Assembly: GCF_016862395.1 (NCBI RefSeq) | Contig: NZ_BOMW01000006.1 | Span: forward strand, 295,709-359,708 | DNA: 64,000 bases | Direction of reading: 5' to 3' | Source: Actinoplanes siamensis | Lineage (GTDB): Bacteria > Actinomycetota > Actinomycetes > Mycobacteriales > Micromonosporaceae | Shown: piece after piece, positions 45,473 through 54,500 of the stretch | Numbering within the stretch: position 1 is the first letter of the stretch | How the letters are laid out: each line of letters opens with the position of its first letter | Notes under the pieces: model-generated | The model's database searches: none | What the model saw: only the letters and a program-made list of their open reading frames with translations | Told to the model about the DNA's origin: nothing | Program-made: the position numbers and the translations under genes

Positions 45473-46096
45473 ATGTACGCTCCGGCCGTGTCCGAGGACA
45501 AGATCACTGGTCGTCCCTTTTACCGTTCCAAGGGCTTCGAGCTCCTGGTCCTCATCGTGGTGGGGGTGGTCGTCGCCGCCGGCGTGCGGGCGTACCTGCT
45601 GCAGACGTTCTACATCCCGTCCGGGTCGATGGAGAACACTCTGCTGCTCAATGACAAGGTGCTGGTGAACAAGGTGCTCTACCGGTTCCGGGACCCGCAC
45701 CGCGGCGAGGTGGTGGTCTTCGAGCCGCCGGCGTCGTGGGGGGCCGGGCCCGGCGAGCAGGAGTACATCAAGCGCATCATCGGCGTGGGCGGCGATCACG
45801 TGATCTGCTGCGACCCGCAGAACCGGCTGACCGTGAACGGTCAGGCGCTCGACGAGAACTACCTGTTCCCGGGCGACACGCCGTCCGACGACAAGTTCGA
45901 TGTGACGGTCCCGGACGGGCGGATCTTCGTGATGGGCGACCACCGGTCGGACTCGGCGGACTCCCGGGCGCACCTGGACTCCGACCAGGGCACCGTACCG
46001 GTGGGGCGGATCGCCGGGCGGGCCTTCGCGATCTACTGGCCGGTCTCCCGGTGGAGCGCCCTGTCGGTCCCGTCCACCTTCGACAAGGTGCCCTGA
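45473..46096 (+). CDS. lepB: Signal peptidase I
   Basis: This membrane serine/lysine protease of 207 residues removes signal peptides. One N-terminal membrane helix (LLVLIVVGVVVAAGVRAYLL) is followed by box B FYIPSGSMENT with catalytic Ser52, box D EYIKRIIGVGGD with catalytic Lys100, and box E GDHRSDSADSR. I chose the ATG at 45473; GTG at 45488 is an alternative. Confidence 0.93.
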   Translation: MYAPAVSEDKITGRPFYRSKGFELLVLIVVGVVVAAGVRAYLLQTFYIPSGSMENTLLLNDKVLVNKVLYRFRDPHRGEVVVFEPPASWGAGPGEQEYIKRIIGVGGDHVICCDPQNRLTVNGQALDENYLFPGDTPSDDKFDVTVPDGRIFVMGDHRSDSADSRAHLDSDQGTVPVGRIAGRAFAIYWPVSRWSALSVPSTFDKVP

Positions 46097-46409
46097 CGCG
46101 CTCCCGGCACCAGCCGGTAAGCGTCGACACATGCAAAGGTGTCGCGCGCTCCGCCCGTCGTCGACGCCGGTCGCCGCCCCGGCCAGCTGGTCGGTGTCGC
46201 CGCCGGCGCCCTCGCGGGCTGGATGCTCGTGCGCGCCGCCGCGGCCGACGGCGGCCGGCCGCGCTGGGCGGGGTGGCGACGCTGTTCGTCTTCGTGGCCG
46301 CGGCGAGACCGGCCGGACCGAGCCTGGTCCGCGCTCTCACCCGCGATCGGCACCGGCGTGGCCGTCACCGGCTGGGCCGGCGTGGCGTTCCGGCTCGGCG
46401 GCCGGGGGG
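46097..46409. other. Intergenic, possible gene remnant
   Basis: These 313 bp lie between lepB and the convergent kinase gene. Two overlapping frames each hold a short hydrophobic stretch (for example GQLVGVAAGALAGWMLV), as if a small membrane-protein gene had been frameshifted. No intact gene can be supported. Confidence 0.3.
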
Positions 46410-47885
46410 TCAGAGGGGCAGCACGACCGCCGAGGGCTGGTCGCCGAAGCAGGTGACCGACATCCGGTACCGGCTCAGGCCGCTCGCGAAGACCGCCGAC
46501 GCGGTCAGACCCGGCCCCGGGTCCACCCGCTCCACCTCGTAACCCTCGGCCGGCTCCCAGCCGATCAACTGGGCGCTCCCGGAGACGCAGATCGCGTACA
46601 CCGCTCCGCCCGTCGACTCCAGCCGGGTGCCCTCCGGAGCCTCCGGCGTGGGCGACTCGACGACGTCCGCGCTCGGCTCCGGCGCCCCGGACGAAGCAGG
46701 CGTCACCACCGATGCCACGGCCGCGGTCGACGGGCTCTCGCTGGCCACCGCCGACGGGCGCCGGGAGAGCCGGGTCTGCGACGGGGTGGGCGACGCGCCG
46801 GCCGCCCGCCTGGTGCCGCCGGGCTGGACGACAGCCGCACTGGCCGGCGGATCGGCGGTCAGCGGTCCGGACTCCGGTTCATCCTTCCGGGTGGCCCAGA
46901 TCCCGGCGATCACGACGAGCAGAGCCATCAGGCCGCCGCCGGCCGCCAACCGCTTGCGCCGGCCGCCCGGCACGGGGGGACGGTTGACGGCGATCACCTG
47001 GGTCTCCTCGTCCAGGAACGTCGACAGCGACATCGGCGGCGGTGACGGGGGCGCCGCGGGGCGCATCGAGGCGGCCTCCGCGGCGTCGCCCAGGATCGCG
47101 GACACCTCCGCCGCGGCCGGCCGGTCCCCCGGATCCTTGGCCAGGCACCTGTCGACCAGGTCGGCCACGGCGGGCGGCACCCCCGGCAGCTCCGGCAACG
47201 GCGCCGGCTCCGAGTACATGTGCGCGCTGAGCATCTGCGTGGTGGTCTCCACGGTCCACGGCGACTCGTCGGCGAGCAGCCGGTACAGCAGGACTCCCAG
47301 CGCGTACACGTCCGAGGCCGGCTCGACGGTCCCCCCGGTGAGCCGTTCCGGGGCCAGGTACGCCGGTGTCCCGAGCAACCCCTCCTCCGGCTCGGCCGGG
47401 CCGGCCGCCGCGGCGATCCCGAAGTCCACCACCTTCGCGCCGGCCGGGGTGACCATCACGTTTGCCATCTTGATGTCGCGGTGCACCAGGCCGTCCTCGT
47501 GCGCCGCGGCGAGCGCCGCCGCCACCTCGCCGCAGATCCGGAAGACCCGCCGGGGCGGCATCGGGGCCTCCATGATGCGCTGCTGCAGGGTGGGTCCGTT
47601 GATCAATTCCATGACGACGTACGGGACCAGAGTCCCGTCCTCGTCCGACTCCCCGAAGTCGTAGATCTGGGCGATGTTCGGATGCGAAAGGGTCGCCGCC
47701 GCGCGGGCCTCGTGCAGGATCCGCGAGCGGAAGCGCTCGTCGCCGGCGTATCGCCCGGCCAGCACCTTCACCGCCACCGGCCGGTTCAGCACCTCGTCGG
47801 TGGCCCGCCAGACCGCCGCCATGCCGCCGCGGCCCAGTTCGCTGAGCAGGCGGTAGCGTCCTCCGAGTTTGCTTCCCTCGTTCAC
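46410..47885 (-). CDS. Transmembrane serine/threonine protein kinase (PknB-like)
   Basis: The protein has about 491 residues. The kinase domain has the glycine loop LGRGGMAAVW, VAVKVL lysine, catalytic loop GLVHRDIKMANVM, DFG in VVDFGIAA, and APE in YLAPERL. A Pro/Ser linker, one membrane helix (LMALLVVIAGIWATR) and an extracytoplasmic C-terminal domain with two cysteines follow, without PASTA repeats. The GTG at 47885 is chosen because VNEGSKLGGRYRLL starts the kinase fold; an in-frame ATG lies at 47921. The ligand and substrates are unknown. Confidence 0.92.
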   Translation of the reverse strand: MNEGSKLGGRYRLLSELGRGGMAAVWRATDEVLNRPVAVKVLAGRYAGDERFRSRILHEARAAATLSHPNIAQIYDFGESDEDGTLVPYVVMELINGPTLQQRIMEAPMPPRRVFRICGEVAAALAAAHEDGLVHRDIKMANVMVTPAGAKVVDFGIAAAAGPAEPEEGLLGTPAYLAPERLTGGTVEPASDVYALGVLLYRLLADESPWTVETTTQMLSAHMYSEPAPLPELPGVPPAVADLVDRCLAKDPGDRPAAAEVSAILGDAAEAASMRPAAPPSPPPMSLSTFLDEETQVIAVNRPPVPGGRRKRLAAGGGLMALLVVIAGIWATRKDEPESGPLTADPPASAAVVQPGGTRRAAGASPTPSQTRLSRRPSAVASESPSTAAVASVVTPASSGAPEPSADVVESPTPEAPEGTRLESTGGAVYAICVSGSAQLIGWEPAEGYEVERVDPGPGLTASAVFASGLSRYRMSVTCFGDQPSAVVLPL

Positions 47886-48188
47886 TCGTGGCAGTTTGCC
47901 GAAATGCGCGCCGATTCGCACGTCGGCGGTCCCGTGAATGCCATTCGTCTTTCACATTCCGCGACGGGGGGAAATCGTCGGCTCCCGGAGGGAACGGGCG
48001 CGCACCGTCGGCCCGTGGACGCTTCTCCCGAGCCGGCCCCGCCCGGCGCCGGCGGGCGGGGCCGGGAGCGCGCGGCCCGGCTCGACCCGCACCCGGCCGG
48101 CGGACCGGTGGCGGAAATTCACCTGTCCGGGTGTGCCGGACGGGCGAGCGAACCCGGCCCGAGCCGCCCGCCACCACCGCGTCCCGGC
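47886..48188. other. Intergenic region upstream of the kinase gene
   Basis: These 303 bp are very GC-rich and lie between the SnoaL-like gene stop and the kinase start, on the same strand. The frames through them look like shadows. The part near 47940-47960 is less GC-rich and may hold the kinase promoter. Confidence 0.35.
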
Positions 48189-48554
48189 TCACGCCGCCGG
48201 TCGCGGCACCTCCATCCACCATTCGGTGAACTGGCGCGCCTGCCCGGTCTGGTCCAGCCGCAGCACCCACAGGTTGCGGAACTCCCGGCCGGGGTAGACG
48301 GTGCGCCCCTCGATCACCGCGAGTTCCTCGGTGACGATCAGCGGCTGCCAGGTGAACGTCGTGCTGCCCGGTTCGTCCTTGCGGGCGAGCCAGCCCATGA
48401 CGATTGCCTCACGGCCGATCCAGGGTCGCGCGTACGGTGCGGTGAAATACGCCGCGTCCTCCGCGAACAGCCCGCGGATGTCGTCCGGATCATTCGTCTC
48501 CCAAGCCCGTCGGTAATTCCGCACCCAAGCGGCAACCGCATCGAGATTCGTCAT
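48189..48554 (-). CDS. SnoaL/NTF2-like fold protein
   Basis: The 121-residue protein has the cone-shaped NTF2-like pattern: WVRNYRRAWETNDPDDIRGLFAEDAAYF, then PWIGREAIVMGW, and ends with WVLRLDQTGQARQFTEWWM. Members are isomerases, hydrolases or small-molecule binders, and no function can be assigned here. Confidence 0.78.
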   Translation of the reverse strand: MTNLDAVAAWVRNYRRAWETNDPDDIRGLFAEDAAYFTAPYARPWIGREAIVMGWLARKDEPGSTTFTWQPLIVTEELAVIEGRTVYPGREFRNLWVLRLDQTGQARQFTEWWMEVPRPAA

Positions 48555-48678
48555 TATCGCTCCTCACGCGTCGCATTTCGACGATCAGGCGCCCGGCCGG
48601 CACGGCCCCTACGGTGGCACGATCCCGGAGCCGCCGCCTTCCGTCGTTGCCCGGCGTGACCGCCGGTAGGGTCGCCGG

Positions 48679-49137
48679 GTGACCGAGAACTGGCGCCACC
48701 TGCCGCCCCCGGCCCGCCCCGTCGCGGCGGCCGTCACCACGGCCGTCGACGCCGTCCGGGCGGGCGACGACGAAGCGCTGGCCCGGACCGCCGGCGAACT
48801 GGCCGCCCTGGATCCGGCGCACACCGGGCTGATCCTCGGGACGACCGTGCGGCTGCTGCTGGAGGAGAACCATCCGGACGGGCTCGCCGCCGACGACGTA
48901 CGCGACGCCCTGTCCTCCTGCGTCCGGGCGCACCCGCAAGCGGACCCGCAGGTCGTCCTCTGGCTTCTCGCCGGCGCCCTGGGCGTCCTCGACGAGGACG
49001 GCGCCCCCGCGCCGCCGCCGGACGCCCTGGCCCGCAGCGCCGCGCTGTTGCTCACCGACCTGCTGGCCGGCCGCGACCTGCGGAGCCGGCTGACCGCCGC
49101 CCTGACCGAGATCCAGCACACCCAGCTCAACGACTGA
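48679..49137 (+). CDS. Hypothetical helical protein
   Basis: The 152-residue protein is soluble and predicted helical, with Ala/Leu/Asp-rich repeats (PAHTGLILGTTVRLLLEE, then ADPQVVLWLLAGALGVLDE). The codon bias fits its neighbours and the GTG start is well placed, so it is probably real. I do not recognise the family. Confidence 0.6.
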   Translation: MTENWRHLPPPARPVAAAVTTAVDAVRAGDDEALARTAGELAALDPAHTGLILGTTVRLLLEENHPDGLAADDVRDALSSCVRAHPQADPQVVLWLLAGALGVLDEDGAPAPPPDALARSAALLLTDLLAGRDLRSRLTAALTEIQHTQLND

Positions 49138-49248
49138 CAGCCGGTTCTCCCGGCGCCACGCGCGGATCGCGGCCGGCGGCCCGCGCGGCGGGCGCCCCAG
49201 CTCGTACTCCATCTCTACGACGTGGGCGTTCCCGAGCCGGGCCCTTAA

Positions 49249-49273
49249 AAACTTTGCAGTCTCTGCAAAGTTT
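49249..49273. promoter_or_regulatory. TetR operator
   Basis: There is a perfect 11-bp inverted repeat, AAACTTTGCAG (49249-49259) and CTGCAAAGTTT (49263-49273), with a 3-bp spacer, ending 17 bp before the tetR ATG. Its symmetry, size and position make it a strong candidate autorepression site for the tetR-MFS operon. Confidence 0.75.
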
Positions 49274-49290
49274 GCCGTAGCGTGCCCGGC

Positions 49291-49965
49291 ATGAACCGGG
49301 ACCACAAGCGGCAGCAGACCCGCCGCGCCCTGATCCGCGCCGCGCTCCGGCTCACCGACGAGCGCGGCGCCGATCGCGTCACGGTCGACGAGATCAGCGA
49401 GGCCGCAGGCGTCTCCCCGCGGACGTTCTTCAACTACTTCGCCACCAAGGAGGACGCCCTCGTCGGCGATCCCCTGGAGGGCTGCGCCGACCCGCGCGAG
49501 CTGCTGCTCGCCGCGCCGCCCGGCCCGGCGCTGGCCGCGGTGGAGGCCGCGCTCGCCCCGGCGGTCCGGCAGATCCAGGACGACCGGGAGCTGTGGCTGC
49601 TCCGGCTCCGGGTGATGATGAACAACCCACAGCTGCTGCCCCGGCTGGCCGCCGGCGCCGCCACCGCCGAGCAGGAGATGACCGCCGCCATCGCCGAGCG
49701 CCTCCGGCTGGCCGCCGGCCACCCCTATCCGCCGGTGCTCGCCGCGGTCACGGGCGCGGTCCTGCGGGTGGCGCTGATGCGGTGGGCTGCCGACGTACAA
49801 GACCAGGTTTTGGAAGGAACGTCGCTCGCCGAGCACGTGCACGAGGCCCTCGGCATGCTCGCCGCCGGCCTGCCAGATCCCGTCACCGGCTGGCCGTCAG
49901 GAGTGTCTCCGGACCCGGGAGGCACTCCTGACGACCAGCGGGACCCGACAACGAGGAACCGATGA
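49291..49965 (+). CDS. TetR-family repressor
   Basis: The 224-residue protein has an N-terminal helix-turn-helix, RALIRAALRLTDERGADRVTVDEI then AAGVSPRTFFNYFATKEDAL, and a variable ligand domain. The ATG at 49291 is chosen; a GTG 9 bp earlier is possible. It overlaps the efflux gene start (ATGA) and probably represses it through the adjacent palindrome. Confidence 0.92.
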   Translation: MNRDHKRQQTRRALIRAALRLTDERGADRVTVDEISEAAGVSPRTFFNYFATKEDALVGDPLEGCADPRELLLAAPPGPALAAVEAALAPAVRQIQDDRELWLLRLRVMMNNPQLLPRLAAGAATAEQEMTAAIAERLRLAAGHPYPPVLAAVTGAVLRVALMRWAADVQDQVLEGTSLAEHVHEALGMLAAGLPDPVTGWPSGVSPDPGGTPDDQRDPTTRNR

Positions 49966-51536
49966 CCGCCACCCCCGTCCCCGAAGACACCGCCGAAGCC
50001 GACGGCCGGATGACCCACCGCGAGGTCGTCCAGGCGCTGTCCGGCCTGATGCTGGGCATGTTCGTCAGCATCCTGGCGTCCACCGTGGTCGCCAACGCGC
50101 TGCCGAAGATCATCGCCGAGCTGGGCGGCAGTCAGTCCGTCTACACCTGGATCGTCACGACCGAACTGCTCGCGATGACCGCCACCGTCCCGCTCTGGGG
50201 CAAGATGGCCGACCTGTACAGCAAGAAGCTGCTGATCCAGCTCTCGCTCGGCCTGTTCGTGCTCGGCTCGCTGATCGCCGGCCTGGCCCCGAACGTGGAG
50301 ATCCTGCTGGTCAGCCGGATCGCACAGGGCGTCGGCGCGGGCGGCATGTCGGCCCTCGCGATGATCGTGATGGCCGCCATGATCCCGCCGCGCGAGCTGG
50401 GCCGGTACTCCGGCATGTTCGGCGCGGTCTTCGGCGTCGCCACCATCGCCGGCCCGCTGATCGGCGGCGTCCTGGTGGACACCTCCTGGCTGGGCTGGCG
50501 CTGGTGCTTCCTGATCGGCGTGCCGTTCTCGCTGGCCGCGATCATCCTGCTGCAGAAGACCCTGCACCTGCCGGCCACCCGCCGCGAGGTGAAGATCGAC
50601 TGGCTGGGCGCGCTGCTGATCACGGGCGGCGTGAGCACCCTGCTGATCTGGTCCACGCTGGCGGGCTCGCACTTCGACTGGGCCTCGGCGCAGACCGCCG
50701 CGTTCGTCGCCGGCGGCGTGCTGCTGCTGGCGCTGGCGATCTGGGTGGAGTCGCGGGCCGCCGAGCCGATCGTCCCGCTGGGCATCTTCCGGCACCGCAC
50801 GGTCAGCCTGACCATCGTCGCGAGCATGCTGGTCGGCGTCGCCATGTTCGGCGGGACGGTGTTCCTGTCGCAGTACTTCCAGATCTCGCTGGGCAAGTCG
50901 CCGACCGTGGCCGGCCTGATGAGCCTGCCGATGATCTTCGGGCTGCTGGTCTCCTCCACGGTCGCCGGCCAGCTGATCACCAAATTCGGCCGGTGGAAGA
51001 TCTACCTGGTCGCCGGCGCGATCGTGATGACCGGCGGGATGCTGCTGCTGAGCACCATCGGCGCGGACACGTCGGTGCCGCTGATCTCGCTCTACATGGC
51101 CGTGCTCGGCATCGGCGTCGGCATGCTGATGCAGAACCTGGTGCTGGCCGCGCAGAACGACGTGCCCGCGGCGGAACTGGGCGCCACCACCTCGGCGCTC
51201 ACCTTCTTCCGCAGCATGGGCGGCTCGATCGGGGTCAGCGCGCTCGGCGCGGTGCTCTCCGCCAAGGTCACGTCGCTGGCCGCCGAGAAGTTCGGCGCCG
51301 CGGCCGGCTCCGGCGGCGGCGCGGCGAAGGTGCCGGATCTGGCCTCGCTGCCGCCCGAGGTCCAGGCGATCTTCAAGGACATCTACGGTACGGCCACCGC
51401 CCACCTGTTCATGATCGGTGCGCCGATCGCGTTCCTGACGGTGCTCGCGGTGCTGTTCATCAAGGAGAAGCCGCTCTCCACCCTCTCCGGCGACGAGCGC
51501 GCCGCGCAGGAGAAGGCCACCGCCGCCCTCCACTGA
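49962..51536 (+). CDS. DHA2-family MFS drug exporter
   Basis: The 524-residue, 14-segment proton-driven exporter of the EmrB/QacA type has motif A-like WGKMADLYSKKLL and motif C-like GMFGAVFGVATIAGPLIGGVL. It is translationally coupled to the upstream TetR gene, so it is likely induced by its own substrates. Confidence 0.92.
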   Translation: MTATPVPEDTAEADGRMTHREVVQALSGLMLGMFVSILASTVVANALPKIIAELGGSQSVYTWIVTTELLAMTATVPLWGKMADLYSKKLLIQLSLGLFVLGSLIAGLAPNVEILLVSRIAQGVGAGGMSALAMIVMAAMIPPRELGRYSGMFGAVFGVATIAGPLIGGVLVDTSWLGWRWCFLIGVPFSLAAIILLQKTLHLPATRREVKIDWLGALLITGGVSTLLIWSTLAGSHFDWASAQTAAFVAGGVLLLALAIWVESRAAEPIVPLGIFRHRTVSLTIVASMLVGVAMFGGTVFLSQYFQISLGKSPTVAGLMSLPMIFGLLVSSTVAGQLITKFGRWKIYLVAGAIVMTGGMLLLSTIGADTSVPLISLYMAVLGIGVGMLMQNLVLAAQNDVPAAELGATTSALTFFRSMGGSIGVSALGAVLSAKVTSLAAEKFGAAAGSGGGAAKVPDLASLPPEVQAIFKDIYGTATAHLFMIGAPIAFLTVLAVLFIKEKPLSTLSGDERAAQEKATAALH

Positions 51537-51680
51537 CCCCGCCCAGGCGTCTCGGCCCGCGGGCCCGCTCCGCGCGTCCCAGCCCGCGGCGCCACCAGGA
51601 CCCCGCGCCCGGTCCACCGGCCCCCCAGCCGGGCCGGACCACGCCGCGGCAGGTGCACGTCGTAGCCGAGGGCCCCGGCC

Positions 51681-51737
51681 CTGGCTGGCGCTCATGGGTG
51701 CCTCCGGGCCGTTGCGACACCCAGGAGCGCCAGCCAG
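51681..51737. repeat. 20-bp imperfect palindrome in the efflux 3' region
   Basis: Arms 51681-51700 and 51718-51737 match at 19 of 20 positions around a 17-nt loop, nested in further GGCCCC/GGGGCC complementarity. It lies between two convergent genes and could form a large cruciform or hairpin. No gene is seen from 51540 to 51940. Confidence 0.5.
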
Positions 51738-51831
51738 AAGCGTGCTGCGTGCTGCGGCCCGGGGCCGGCACAAGGCCGCTTGACGCGACGGCACCGTTCT
51801 CTTCCCAGGTGGGGGGACGGCCGCGTGACGC

Positions 51832-51875
51832 AACGGCGCTGCCCTCTTCCCGGGCGGGGAGAGGGCAGCGCCGTT
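51832..51875. terminator. Terminator-like hairpin between the convergent MFS and STAS genes
   Basis: A perfect 16-bp stem (arms 51832-51847 and 51860-51875) with a 12-nt loop lies between the ends of two convergent genes, so it probably works for both. Confidence 0.6.
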
Positions 51876-51944
51876 CTCATGTCGGAATCGGTCGGACGTC
51901 GACCCCCGAGGGGGTGAAACGGCCGTGGAAAGCGCGCGGACGTA

Positions 51945-52385
51945 TCAGGAGGGCCGCAAGCCCACCGACGTGCGCGGCGAGGGTGGCTCGGCACAGCCGA
52001 GCAGGCCCACCAGGCCGGAAACCCAGAGTTGCCGGTAGACCGTGGCACTGGGGTGGCTGACCACGAGTTTGATGCCGCTGGCAGCGGCGGTGTGGAAGCA
52101 GGCCACCAGGATGCCGATCCCGATGCTGTCGATCAGCATGACGCGCTGCAGATCGAGACAAATCTTGCTGGGTGTCATGGTGGTCAGGACGTCGTTGACG
52201 GCGTCCCGCATGACGTGCGCGTTGTCCAGATCGATCTCGCCGTTCGGGGCGATCTCGACGGTGCCGTCGGCCAGCTGGCGGGTCGTGATCGGCAGATACA
52301 CAGCTGCCCTCTCTTCTGGCGTCGGAAGGTCCGACACCGACTTTCCGCGGGACACGGTGCGACAACCGGAGAAAAGGTCATACAC
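51945..52385 (-). CDS. STAS-domain anti-anti-sigma factor
   Basis: The protein has up to 146 residues. The SpoIIAA-like STAS fold has GTVEIAPNGEIDLDNAHVMRD and the phospho-site helix LIDSIGIGILVACFHTA. It would bind an anti-sigma kinase and free a sigma factor when dephosphorylated. No partner kinase or sigma gene is adjacent. The start is uncertain: the ATG at 52385 has no clear ribosome-binding site, and a GTG at 52337 (VSDLPTP) fits the fold better. Confidence 0.82.
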   Translation of the reverse strand: MYDLFSGCRTVSRGKSVSDLPTPEERAAVYLPITTRQLADGTVEIAPNGEIDLDNAHVMRDAVNDVLTTMTPSKICLDLQRVMLIDSIGIGILVACFHTAAASGIKLVVSHPSATVYRQLWVSGLVGLLGCAEPPSPRTSVGLRPS

Positions 52386-52588
52386 CCGCGGCGTTCGCTG
52401 GGAGACGCCGCGCCGAGCCCGTGTTCCTACAACAATCCGCTGGTCTGCAAGTTACGCCACGTAGGCGCGGAACGCCAGAGTAGTTCATCTGGCCGGAATG
52501 TGTTGGAACGGTCACTGCGTGGCGACCACGTTGACTGTCCACTGAATCTGCCCGAATACTCACCGTATGCGATGGAGCAACGGACCGC

Positions 52589-53587
52589 ATGCGTGACGCC
52601 GCGCTCGCGACCACCCGTCCGCTGAGGACCCCGGGCGTCATCCATTACGGCAGCGTCGGCGCCAACGAGGCCTGTGACCTTCTGAATCGTTTTTACCACC
52701 CGCTGTCGCTCGGGGAAACACCCGGCGGCGACGTGAAGATCGAGATGGAAGTGATCCAACTCGGACCGCTCACCATCGGTCATCTCACGTTCGCCGGAGG
52801 CGTGACGCTGATCGCCGCGGCCGCCGACGCGTACCACGTCACGCTCCCGGTAACGGGCCGCGTGCTGGCCCGGCACCACGGCCGTGAGGTCACCGCCGGG
52901 CCGGCCACCGCGCTGACCTTCCGCCCCGGCGAGCCGGTCTACCTGCGGCCGGAGGCGCCGTCCGCGGAGATCGACGTGCGCATCGAGCGGTGGGCGCTGG
53001 AGAGCGAGCTGGCCACGCTCCTCGGTCGCCCGGTCGAGGGGCCCATCGACCTGCCGGCCGCGTTCAACCTCACCGGCGGGCCGGCGCACAGCTGGAGCCG
53101 GCTGATCCGGCTGCTGCACGAGGAGCTGGAGCACGGGACCAGCCTCATCTTCCAGCCGCAGGTCGCCGAGCACCTGCGCAGCAGCGTGCTGAGCGGGCTG
53201 CTGCTGAGCGTGCCGCACCGCTACCACGAGGAGCTGGCGGCACCGGGCACCGCCGGCCCGCCCCGGTCGATCCGGCGGGTGCTGGACGCGATAAACGACG
53301 AGCCGGAGCGGCCGTTCACGGTCGCCGCGCTGGCCGGGATAGCGCGGATGAGCGTGCGATCGCTGCAGGAGGGGTTCCGGCGGCATCTCGGGTGCACGCC
53401 GATGGCCTATCTGCAGCGGACCCGGCTGGACCGGGCGCACGCGGCGCTGCGCGGGGCGGACCCGGCGGCGGTCACCGTGGCCTCGATCGCGAACCGGTGG
53501 GGTTTCGCGCACCTGGGACGGTTCGCCTCGGCATACCGTGCGCGGTTCGGGGTGTCACCGTCCGAGACACTGCGCCGGCGGGCCTGA
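52589..53587 (+). CDS. AraC-family transcriptional regulator
   Basis: The 332-residue protein has an N-terminal cupin-like ligand domain of the AraC-binding-like group (YHVTLPVTGRVLARHHG) and a C-terminal double helix-turn-helix (FTVAALAGIARMSVRSLQEGFRRHLG, then VASIANRWGFAHLGRFASAYRARFG). No obvious target gene is adjacent; it may control a distant catabolic operon. Confidence 0.9.
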   Translation: MRDAALATTRPLRTPGVIHYGSVGANEACDLLNRFYHPLSLGETPGGDVKIEMEVIQLGPLTIGHLTFAGGVTLIAAAADAYHVTLPVTGRVLARHHGREVTAGPATALTFRPGEPVYLRPEAPSAEIDVRIERWALESELATLLGRPVEGPIDLPAAFNLTGGPAHSWSRLIRLLHEELEHGTSLIFQPQVAEHLRSSVLSGLLLSVPHRYHEELAAPGTAGPPRSIRRVLDAINDEPERPFTVAALAGIARMSVRSLQEGFRRHLGCTPMAYLQRTRLDRAHAALRGADPAAVTVASIANRWGFAHLGRFASAYRARFGVSPSETLRRRA

Positions 53588-53590
53588 GCT

Positions 53591-53950
53591 CTACTCCCCG
53601 GGATCGCACCGGCGCGGCTGGGGCACCTCGTTGATGCGCCGGGCGCCACGCGCTCCGGGCTGCCGGTGCGCGCCGAGGAGGTGGCCGCGGGGTGGCACCC
53701 ACTCCCGCCACGGGGCCAACACCGGCGCGACCACCACCGCGTCCCCGTCCCCCGCGCCCCGCTGCTCCCGCAGGTAGCCCTGCACCCGGGCAGCCGAGGA
53801 CGAGCCGCTCTCCAGCAGCTGTCGCATGATCCGCAGCGTGTCGGCGTCCGGCGGTGGGCTGGCCGGGTCGCGCCCGAGCAGGGCGGCCAGGCCGGTGAGC
53901 GCCCGTGCCACCTCGCCGGCGTCCCGCTCGGCGTCCCAGAGGCCGGTCAT
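53591..53950 (-). CDS. Hypothetical protein
   Basis: The 119-residue frame converges on the AraC gene with a 3-bp gap. The N-terminal half is helical (GEVARALTGLAALLGRD, then ADTLRIMRQLLESG) and the tail is Arg/Pro-rich. Codon bias suggests it is real. I do not recognise the family. Confidence 0.45.
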   Translation of the reverse strand: MTGLWDAERDAGEVARALTGLAALLGRDPASPPPDADTLRIMRQLLESGSSSAARVQGYLREQRGAGDGDAVVVAPVLAPWREWVPPRGHLLGAHRQPGARGARRINEVPQPRRCDPGE

Positions 53951-54286
53951 GCCGCGCCCGCCTTCGCCGTTCCCTCCCGGCCGTCGCCTGCATTGCCGTT
54001 CGTCGGTGCGGCGGGCCGCCGCTCGGTGCAGTCGGTCATGCAGATCTGTCCCCTCACCTCACGCGCGCCGGCGGCGTCCCGCGGGCCCGCGGGCCCGGTG
54101 TCGGGACAGTCCGTCCCGGGCGTGCATGACAGGCGAAAATGTATTCGGCTCGCTACTTTGCGTCCATCCGTAACGCGCAGGTTCTGTCCAGTTAGCGCTC
54201 AGTTCGGGCCCCCTTGCCCCTACCCGGCGTACAGAATGAGAAATCGGATACCGGAACAACCTGGCCGATCACATGGAGGGGGCACC
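53951..54286. other. Intergenic region, no gene seen
   Basis: These 336 bp lie between divergent small genes. The half near the 62-residue gene (54130-54260) is less GC-rich and probably carries its promoter, but I see no confident -35/-10 pair. Confidence 0.35.
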
Positions 54287-54475
54287 ATGAACAAGATCAG
54301 GGCAGCATCGGCGGAGACCGCTCCACCGGTCTGGCGCACCGGCGCCGAGCAACCCTGGGATCCCGAGGACCTGGCGGTCGCCCAGGGCAAGGACCCGACG
54401 CCGGAGAACATCGCCCGGGCGCGCGCCGAACTGGAGCGCGACGGCGCCGCGGCGATCGAGCGCACCGTCCCCTAG
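54287..54475 (+). CDS. Small hypothetical protein (62 aa)
   Basis: The ATG at 54287 has a strong GGAGGGGG 5 bp upstream, which supports a real gene shorter than the usual cut-off. The sequence is hydrophilic (EQPWDPEDLAVAQGKDPTPENIARARAELERDG) and ends in a helix. The DLAVAQGKDPTPENIARAR stretch looks like a small actinobacterial family of unknown function. Confidence 0.65.
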   Translation: MNKIRAASAETAPPVWRTGAEQPWDPEDLAVAQGKDPTPENIARARAELERDGAAAIERTVP

Positions 54476-54500
54476 CTGGGACGATGCGAGGACGGCCGGC

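Noticed and set aside
49725..51833. Open frame of 702 codons antisense to the DHA2 exporter
   Set aside because: It is an antisense shadow rich in His, Gln, Arg and Asp, running past both ends of the real gene.
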